Origin: an uncultured Ruminococcus sp.
GTDB taxonomy: Bacteria > Bacillota > Clostridia > Oscillospirales > Acutalibacteraceae
Direction of reading: 5' to 3'
Assembly: GCA_902797065.1 (NCBI GenBank)
Contig: CADBRK010000157.1
Span: 1-7,652, forward strand
DNA length: 7,652 nucleotides
Below, one piece after another: positions 1 through 4,312 of the stretch (the first letter of the stretch is position 1; the number at the start of each line of letters is the position of its first letter). Below the pieces are notes generated by a model, which was given only the letters and a program-made list of their open reading frames with translations, did not search any database and was not told the origin of the DNA. The translations under genes and the position numbers were made by a program.

Positions 1-1
1 A

Positions 2-706
2 ATGAGAGAAGACATTACAACTATTCCTATAAACGATGTGTTCGAACCTCGTGACGGCTGCCCACTCTGCAGAATGAGAGATATGCTCGAGAAGCGTTCG
101 ACGGAGTATATTACGGGCGCCGCTATGATGGAGCCTGACGTAAGGATCAAAACTAACGAAAAAGGCTTTTGCTATAAGCATTTCGGTATGATGCTCAAAT
201 GCGGCACAAGGCTTTCCAATGCGCTTATACTCGAAAGCCACCTCGATAAGATAAAAACGGAGCTTATGCCGAAGAATGTCAAGGGCAAGCCCGACAAGAA
301 AAAGATAGCGGCGATTCAGGCGCTTGAGAAAAGCTGCTTTGTGTGCGAACAGGTGGAGTGGGGCATGTCTCATATGTTTCAGACGATTTTCAACAGCTAT
401 GCGACAGACCCCGAATTTAAGCGACTTTATAACGATCAGCAGTTTATCTGTATGGAACACTTCACCGACCTTATGACTGCAGCGTCCGCCAGAGGTATCC
501 CTTCAAAGATATTGCCCGATTTCTACAGCGATACGTCAAGACTTGCGGGTGGTTATCTCGAAGTGCTGAAAGACGACATTACGCACTTCTGCTCAATGTT
601 TGATTATCGCAGCAAGGGGCAAGACTGGGGGAATTCTAAAGACGCTATAGAACGCTCGATAGAATTCCTGACATCGGAGAGGATCGTAAAGCCCGAGCAG
701 GAGTAA
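2..706 (+). CDS. DUF6062 family protein with two CxxC/CxxH metal-site pairs
   Basis: A 234-residue cytoplasmic protein of unknown function. The opening MREDITTIPIND followed by CPLC matches my memory of DUF6062 proteins from Clostridia, so the ATG at base 2 is probably the true start, although its ribosome binding site lies outside the window. Visible metal-ligand candidates are C20/C23 (CPLC), C57/H60 (CYKH), C112/C115 (CFVC) and C150/H153 (CMEH). Spacing within the two sets is nearly equal (37 and 38 residues from the first Cys to the CxxH), which suggests an internal duplication of one zinc-binding unit. There is no signal peptide or membrane segment. The stop codon is 2 nt before the next ATG, so it is probably co-transcribed with the DNA glycosylase. 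The family call is fairly secure; the zinc binding is inferred from the motifs. Confidence 0.82.
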   Translation: MREDITTIPINDVFEPRDGCPLCRMRDMLEKRSTEYITGAAMMEPDVRIKTNEKGFCYKHFGMMLKCGTRLSNALILESHLDKIKTELMPKNVKGKPDKKKIAAIQALEKSCFVCEQVEWGMSHMFQTIFNSYATDPEFKRLYNDQQFICMEHFTDLMTAASARGIPSKILPDFYSDTSRLAGGYLEVLKDDITHFCSMFDYRSKGQDWGNSKDAIERSIEFLTSERIVKPEQE

Positions 707-708
707 AT

Positions 709-1530
709 ATGACAATAGAGAATATTATAGATTTTGACTGCGAACAGACGCTTGACTGCGGGCAGGCGTTCCGCTGGGTAAAGCAGGGTGACGGTTCGTT
801 TCGGGGTATTGCCGGCGGAAAGGCTGTTGTTTTACGTAAAGACGGCGATAAACTGATGATCGACGGCAGCGGCGATACCGATAAAGATAAAGATAAAGAA
901 TTCTGGCGTCACTATCTTGATCTTGACCTCGATTACGGAAATATCAGAACCACGCTTTCTCAGATGCACCCGATACTGAACGAAGCCGCGCAGTTTGCCC
1001 CGGGTATCAGAATACTGAATCAGGATCCCTGGGAGGCGCTTTGCTCATTTATTATCTCACAAAACAACAATATCCCCAGGATCAAGGGGATAGTCGAAAG
1101 GCTATGCAGAGAGTTCGGCGAAGAAATATCAGAAGAGTGTTTTTCGTTTCCAACTGCCGAAACGCTCGGGCGGCTTACCCCTGAAGACCTGCAGCCGATA
1201 CGTGCGGGGTTCAGGGCAAGATATATAATAGACGGCGCAAGAAAAGTCGCAGACGGTACGATAGACTTGGAAAAAATACGCACTATGGACATCAACACCG
1301 CACGATCGGAACTGATGAAAATAACGGGCGTGGGGGTCAAAGTCGCTGACTGTACTCTTTTATATGGTCTGCACCGACTCGACTGCTTTCCGCTTGACGT
1401 GTGGATGAAGCGTGCTATGAGTACGCTGTTTCCCGAAGTATCGCCCGAATATTTCGGAGAGTATGCAGGAATAGCTCAGCAGTACATATTTCACTACAGT
1501 CGTATGCATCCTGAACTTTTTGATAAGTAA
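709..1530 (+). CDS. ogg: 8-oxoguanine DNA glycosylase / AP lyase, OGG1 type
   Basis: A 273-residue base-excision repair enzyme predicted to remove 8-oxoguanine from DNA and nick the strand by beta-elimination. The N-terminal domain carries LDCGQAFRW (residues 16-23 region), typical of OGG_N. The glycosylase domain holds SQNNN (117-121), matching the NNN loop of OGG1. The helix-hairpin-helix GVGVKVADC includes the catalytic Lys211, and FPLDVWMKR includes Asp230, so both key residues of the bifunctional HhH-GPD class are present. The C-terminus GIAQQYIFHYSR is also typical. The lysine separates it from AlkA, which is monofunctional. The start is supported by CAGGAG at 698-703, 5 nt before ATG and inside the end of the upstream gene. 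A run of Asp-Lys (residues 57-63), encoded by a short hexanucleotide repeat, sits in the N-terminal domain. Confidence 0.93.
   Translation: MTIENIIDFDCEQTLDCGQAFRWVKQGDGSFRGIAGGKAVVLRKDGDKLMIDGSGDTDKDKDKEFWRHYLDLDLDYGNIRTTLSQMHPILNEAAQFAPGIRILNQDPWEALCSFIISQNNNIPRIKGIVERLCREFGEEISEECFSFPTAETLGRLTPEDLQPIRAGFRARYIIDGARKVADGTIDLEKIRTMDINTARSELMKITGVGVKVADCTLLYGLHRLDCFPLDVWMKRAMSTLFPEVSPEYFGEYAGIAQQYIFHYSRMHPELFDK
874..897 (+). repeat. Short hexanucleotide tandem repeat inside ogg
   Basis: Three perfect copies of GATAAA (880-897) follow one imperfect copy, GATACC. They encode an alternating Asp-Lys stretch in the N-terminal domain of the glycosylase. The unit is a multiple of three, so copy-number change would keep the reading frame. 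Confidence 0.7.
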
Positions 1531-1556
1531 TTCGATCTCAGGGAGATGAAAATGCT

Positions 1557-2186
1557 ATGAATCCGCAGACTAAGAAAGCGATAAAAATAACAGCTGTTGT
1601 CGAATTGATGTCATCAGTAATTCTTTTGATTGTCGCTTTTTTTATACAAGGGATTCCCGAAAACAAATTATATTATTATCGAAATAACCAAATAACTTCA
1701 AGCTCATGGCATAATGTATTTGAATATTTTCCTTGCGGATTATTTCTTGCATTATTGACTTTGTCTGCAGCTTTAACAATCATTTGTATTGTTGGAAGAA
1801 TAAAAACAAAGCAGAAAGTCAAAAAACATTTATTGATTATTTGGGGCAGTGAAATTGTCTGCTTTCTGATAATAATGTTAAGTTATGTGCTTGTAATGGG
1901 GATATGGTCGGATGAGGATTACTTCCCGATCTGTTATGAATTTACGGACGGACAGCATACCATTGTTATTGAAGAAGAGTCGTTTCTGTTATATGGCGGC
2001 GGAACAATCTATCAGATAAATGATGATAATGAAGCTGTTATTCTTAATGTATTTACAACAGACGACGGCGGAAGGAATAACGGGAATTATGATATTAGCT
2101 GGTATGATGATTATGCTGAAATCACCTATCATACATTTAACACCAAGGACAGCATGAGTACAATAAAAATAATATATGCAGATTAA
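1557..2186 (+). CDS. Hypothetical protein with three membrane segments and a C-terminal domain
   Basis: A 209-residue protein that I cannot assign to a named family. It has three clear hydrophobic segments at about residues 11-33, 58-80 and 92-117, separated by a polar loop (34-57) and a short Lys-rich loop (81-91). A soluble domain of about 90 residues follows (118-209), rich in Asp, Tyr and aromatic beta-type residues, with a GGG turn at 147-149 and TTDDGG at 167-172. By the positive-inside rule the Lys-rich loop is cytoplasmic, which places the C-terminal domain outside; this is inferred. GGGAGA at 1541-1546 serves the ATG at 1557 with a 10-nt gap. An ATG 5 nt earlier stops after two codons. 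The gene is clearly more AT-rich than ogg. It may be read from the ogg transcript, since the gap is 26 nt. Confidence 0.75.
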   Translation: MNPQTKKAIKITAVVELMSSVILLIVAFFIQGIPENKLYYYRNNQITSSSWHNVFEYFPCGLFLALLTLSAALTIICIVGRIKTKQKVKKHLLIIWGSEIVCFLIIMLSYVLVMGIWSDEDYFPICYEFTDGQHTIVIEEESFLLYGGGTIYQINDDNEAVILNVFTTDDGGRNNGNYDISWYDDYAEITYHTFNTKDSMSTIKIIYAD

Positions 2187-2223
2187 GCTCTGATTATTAG
2201 GATCAAAGGCATATATCAGCCGT

Positions 2224-2688
2224 CTACCTGCGTGACAATGCGTTCATTTCACCGTCCAATGCGACGCTGCATTCATCGCCGCCTATTATCCGCCCCTCAT
2301 ACACGATGATGTTTATGTTCATCTCGTTATCTTCGTTGAGGTATGTATATCTCACGCACTTTGCACCTTTGTAGTCGTTGAGGTCTGTTCCGTTCTGTTT
2401 TTGCAGCTCGTTGTAATTTATGTATACGTCCGAAAACTCCATAGGTATCTGTATCTTGGCGCTTTCTTCGGTCGAAATATCAATGTTATATCCGAGCGAG
2501 GTAAGGAAATCCGCTCTTTGTTCGGCTGTTGCCCCCGAATTATCTATACCAAGGTATGAATCGGGCGGCGGCATGATATGGAATGTACTGCCTATCATGA
2601 GTAAGGATACGCACGACAAAAAGAACAGCGCAAACAGAGTAAGAATAACGCTTTTTTTTGTTGTGGCGGTGAAGTTAATACTGAACAT
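2224..2688 (-). CDS. DUF4830 domain protein, membrane anchored
   Basis: A 154-residue protein of unknown function. After a short polar start with Lys11-Lys12, a hydrophobic segment spans about 13-36. It contains Cys26 in FLSC, a poor match to a lipobox, so a plain signal anchor seems more likely than a lipoprotein. The outside domain (about 55-150) has features I associate with DUF4830: a residue block reading RADFLTSLGYNID, then IPMEFSDVYINYNELQKQNG, DLNDYKGAKCVRYTY, and the closing IIGGDECSVALDGEMNAL. The minus-strand start CAT at 2686-2688 is preceded by GGAAAGG (2701-2707) with a 12-nt gap. It is convergent with the upstream orphan (37-nt gap, no clear terminator) and divergent from the acyltransferase. 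An A8 run lies in its early codons. The family call comes from memory of the pattern. Confidence 0.78.
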   Translation of the reverse strand: MFSINFTATTKKSVILTLFALFFLSCVSLLMIGSTFHIMPPPDSYLGIDNSGATAEQRADFLTSLGYNIDISTEESAKIQIPMEFSDVYINYNELQKQNGTDLNDYKGAKCVRYTYLNEDNEMNINIIVYEGRIIGGDECSVALDGEMNALSRR

Positions 2689-2721
2689 TCATAATTACAA
2701 CCTTTCCGTGACTAAATTTTG

Positions 2722-2739
2722 AGAGGACGATATTTATTG
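2722..2739 (+). promoter_or_regulatory. Ribosome binding site that sets a TTG start
   Basis: AGAGGA at 2722-2727 lies 9 nt before TTG at 2737-2739. An alternative in-frame TTG at 2719 would place this Shine-Dalgarno site inside the gene and has no good site of its own. No in-frame ATG or GTG lies near the start; the first in-frame ATG comes after the conserved N-terminal motif. TTG 2737 is therefore preferred. Confidence 0.7.
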
Positions 2740-3519
2740 CCCAAGACTAAAACATTAAAAAAACGAATACCTATCCTTGACGAACTGCGTGGATTTACGG
2801 TGCTGCTTATGGTCGTTTATCATGCGGCGTACTCATGGGCATATATATTCGGTCTGCCGTTCAGTTACAGTATGATGACGGTTTTATACCCGATACATTA
2901 TGCGATACCTCTGCCTTTTGTATTTATCTCGGGTGTCTGCACAAAGCTGAGCCGCTCGAACCTGCGCAGAGGTTTGCTTCTGCTGATACCTGCGCTGCTC
3001 ATAAATATTGTTACGATATTTTTGGACACCTACATCACAGGCATTGTGATTTACTTTGGAGTTATCAATATGCTGAGTATCGTTATGATATTATACGGGC
3101 TCTGCGGCAAATACCTCGAAAAACTTCCGGCGCTTCCGTCCTTTATAGTATGCGTGATATTATTTTCGCTTACTTGGGGTATAAAAAGGCGGTATGTGGG
3201 AATATTCGGAATAAAGCTGTTTGATATGCCGGGATTTTTATACAACACAAAATTCCTGTTCCCGATAGGGTTTCCGCATGAGGGCTTTTACTCGTCTGAT
3301 TACTTTCCGCTGTTGCCGTGGCTGTTCCTGTTCCTGGCGGGCGCATATTTCGCTTCGGTCATGAAAACATCATCATTAATGAAATCGGAAAAGCTCTACA
3401 GATCACACAGCAGGATACTTTCTTTCATAGGGAAGAACGCTTTATACATATATATAGCGCACCAGCCAGTTATATGCGGATTAACTTATGTTATATTACT
3501 TTTATTTCAGAAAGGATAA
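2737..3519 (+). CDS. DUF1624 / HGSNAT-like membrane acyltransferase
   Basis: A polytopic membrane protein of 260 residues from the preferred TTG start. It resembles the bacterial DUF1624 group, related to heparan-alpha-glucosaminide N-acetyltransferase. Supporting features are RIPILDELRGF (10-20), leading into the first membrane helix that carries His29; FVFISGVCTKLSRSNLRRG (61-79); YFPLLPWLFLFLAG (189-202); and IYIAHQPV (238-245) near the end. About seven hydrophobic segments are visible, roughly at 17-37, 50-67, 77-97, 102-123, 132-149, 190-208 and 229-256. Family enzymes transfer acyl groups from acyl-CoA across the membrane; the substrate here is unknown, and cell-envelope glycan modification is only a guess. 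The next gene starts 7 nt after the stop and uses a ribosome site inside this gene's end, so the two form an operon. Confidence 0.82.
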   Translation: MPKTKTLKKRIPILDELRGFTVLLMVVYHAAYSWAYIFGLPFSYSMMTVLYPIHYAIPLPFVFISGVCTKLSRSNLRRGLLLLIPALLINIVTIFLDTYITGIVIYFGVINMLSIVMILYGLCGKYLEKLPALPSFIVCVILFSLTWGIKRRYVGIFGIKLFDMPGFLYNTKFLFPIGFPHEGFYSSDYFPLLPWLFLFLAGAYFASVMKTSSLMKSEKLYRSHSRILSFIGKNALYIYIAHQPVICGLTYVILLLFQKG

Positions 3520-3526
3520 AACGGAT

Positions 3527-3994
3527 ATGTCAAGAGGAGATAAAGCAAAGCAATTGTTTTTGAGCGGCTACAACTGTACGCAGTCTGTAGTGATGGCATT
3601 TGATGATATGCTCGGATATGACCCGAAAACTGTCGCAATGATCGTTCAGCCTTTGGGTACGGGTATCGGCGGTATGCGCGAGGTGTGCGGCACGGTCAGC
3701 GGTATGGCTGTTGTTATCGGTATACTGTTTGGCGGAGACAACCCGAGAGACCCTCTCAAACGGCGAGAGATATACGGCAGAGTCCGTGAACTTTCGGGAG
3801 TATTTGAAAAGGACAACGGCAGTATCGTGTGCAGGGAGCTTCTCGGTGTGACAAAACCCGGTACAAGCAAGGGCGTACCGACCGACAGACCGCAGGGATA
3901 TAAAAAGCGCCCGTGCCCCGATCTCGCAAAATATGCCGCCGACCTGTTGGAAAAGTACATCGAAGAACACAAAAATGAGATAATTTTAAAGTAA
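3527..3994 (+). CDS. C_GCAxxG_C_C family putative redox protein
   Basis: A soluble protein of 155 residues matching a family defined by four conserved cysteines and thought to be redox active or metal binding; no reaction is established. The four cysteines are C17 (GYNCTQSV), C54 (REVCGTVSG), C102 (SIVCRELLG) and C130 (RPCPDL). The family's CGAxxG motif reads CGTVSG here, an Ala-to-Thr change. A glycine-rich stretch, GTGIGG (44-49), precedes it, and a second, GILFGG, lies at 65-70. The ATG at 3527 is preferred over an in-frame ATG at 3488: it has AAAGGA (3511-3516) 10 nt upstream, and the protein then begins MSRGDKAKQLFLSGYNC, the usual spacing to the first Cys. It is transcribed with the membrane acyltransferase; a functional link is not shown by sequence. 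No strong terminator follows. Confidence 0.87.
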   Translation: MSRGDKAKQLFLSGYNCTQSVVMAFDDMLGYDPKTVAMIVQPLGTGIGGMREVCGTVSGMAVVIGILFGGDNPRDPLKRREIYGRVRELSGVFEKDNGSIVCRELLGVTKPGTSKGVPTDRPQGYKKRPCPDLAKYAADLLEKYIEEHKNEIILK

Positions 3995-4039
3995 ATGGAG
4001 TATATTACAAAATTTTAATATAGAAATTTCATTTTTCTA

Positions 4040-4069
4040 TTGACTTTTATTTTGTAATTAATGTAATAT
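4040..4069 (+). promoter_or_regulatory. Candidate sigma-A promoter, distal, for glgB
   Basis: TTGACT (4040-4045), an 18-nt spacer and TAATAT (4064-4069) give a reasonable -35/-10 pair. The transcript would start near 4076 and leave a 5' leader of about 240 nt before glgB. The -10 lies inside the second copy of the TAATATAGAA direct repeat and next to one arm of a 9-bp inverted repeat. A second possibility is TTGCTT (4191-4196) with an extended -10 TGG-TATATT (4213-4221), spacer 19. Confidence 0.5.
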
Positions 4070-4124
4070 AGAAGTGGTGAATATATTACCGATAGTATGC
4101 GAAAATCTTTTTTGTTTAAATTGC

Positions 4125-4154
4125 TGTTACAAAGTAAAGTTTAAGTGTTACAAA
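4125..4154 (+). repeat. Pair of direct repeats TGTTACAAA spaced two helical turns apart
   Basis: TGTTACAAA occurs at 4125-4133 and 4146-4154, exactly 21 bp apart. Allowing one change the match extends to TGTTACAAAGTAA / TGTTACAAAATAA. Direct repeats two helix turns apart between promoter and gene are a common layout for a regulator binding site. No regulator gene lies nearby, so the role is inferred. Confidence 0.4.
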
Positions 4155-4226
4155 ATAATAATAAAAATCTGATTGTTATTTTTGTCGTGCTTGCTTATTT
4201 TGTAAACAGCTGTGGTATATTAGCGG

Positions 4227-4258
4227 TTGATATATCCCGCAGATCGTTGTATTATAAT
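4227..4258 (+). promoter_or_regulatory. Candidate proximal promoter for glgB (consensus -10)
   Basis: TATAAT at 4253-4258 is a perfect -10. The best -35, TTGATA at 4227-4232, has a long 20-nt spacer, so activity may depend on an activator. The transcript would start near 4265, giving a leader of about 48 nt. A TTGTAA motif (4260-4265) sits directly at the predicted start point, where a bound regulator could block initiation. Confidence 0.4.
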
Positions 4259-4312
4259 GTTGTAACAAATATCGTAAGCTATTACGAAGTAAATAATGAA
4301 AAGAGGGTTTTT

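Larger units (their letters stand above)
3995..4312 (+). other. AT-rich regulatory region upstream of glgB
   Basis: This gap of 318 bp holds no convincing gene. It contains candidate promoters (annotated separately) and six copies of TTGTAA or its complement TTACAA, at 4005, 4052, 4127, 4148, 4200 and 4260. It also has a 10-bp direct repeat TAATATAGAA (4016-4025 and 4064-4073), a 9-bp inverted repeat TATATTACA/TGTAATATA (4001-4009 and 4062-4070), and a weak A/T hairpin ATAGAAA/TTTCTAT (4020-4026 with 4034-4040). A 15-codon ORF beginning MRKSFLF (4096-4143) has no good ribosome site. No known riboswitch pattern was recognised; the leader lacks GC-rich stems. Confidence 0.6.

Noticed and set aside
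1020..1340. Minus-strand open frame of 106 codons inside ogg
   Set aside because: It lies opposite a clear enzyme gene, has no ribosome site and no recognisable protein features.
2187..2223. Possible bidirectional terminator between the convergent genes
   Set aside because: Only a weak 5-bp pairing (CTGAT/ATCAG) without a T tract was found.
2652..2659. A8 run (minus strand) in early DUF4830 codons as a phase-variation switch
   Set aside because: The frame is intact here and a run of eight adenines is not rare in AT-rich DNA; there is no evidence of variation in one sequence.
2420..2722. Plus-strand open frame opposite the DUF4830 gene
   Set aside because: The minus-strand product has family features and a ribosome site; this frame is its shadow.
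2719..2736. Upstream TTG start for the acyltransferase
   Set aside because: It places the only good Shine-Dalgarno site inside the coding region and adds six residues not expected for the family.
3488..3526. Earlier ATG for the C_GCAxxG_C_C protein
   Set aside because: It lies within the upstream gene and lacks a ribosome site; the ATG at 3527 has AAAGGA at good spacing and the usual distance to the first Cys.
3530..3972. Two long minus-strand open frames opposite the four-Cys protein
   Set aside because: The plus-strand protein has four conserved cysteines and a good start; the antisense products show no domain-like pattern.
4020..4040. Hairpin ATAGAAA/TTTCTAT as a terminator for the preceding operon
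   Set aside because: The stem is nearly all A/T and too weak for a confident intrinsic terminator.
4096..4143. Fifteen-codon leader peptide MRKSFLF... upstream of glgB
   Set aside because: No ribosome site at usual spacing and no attenuator-like structure follows.
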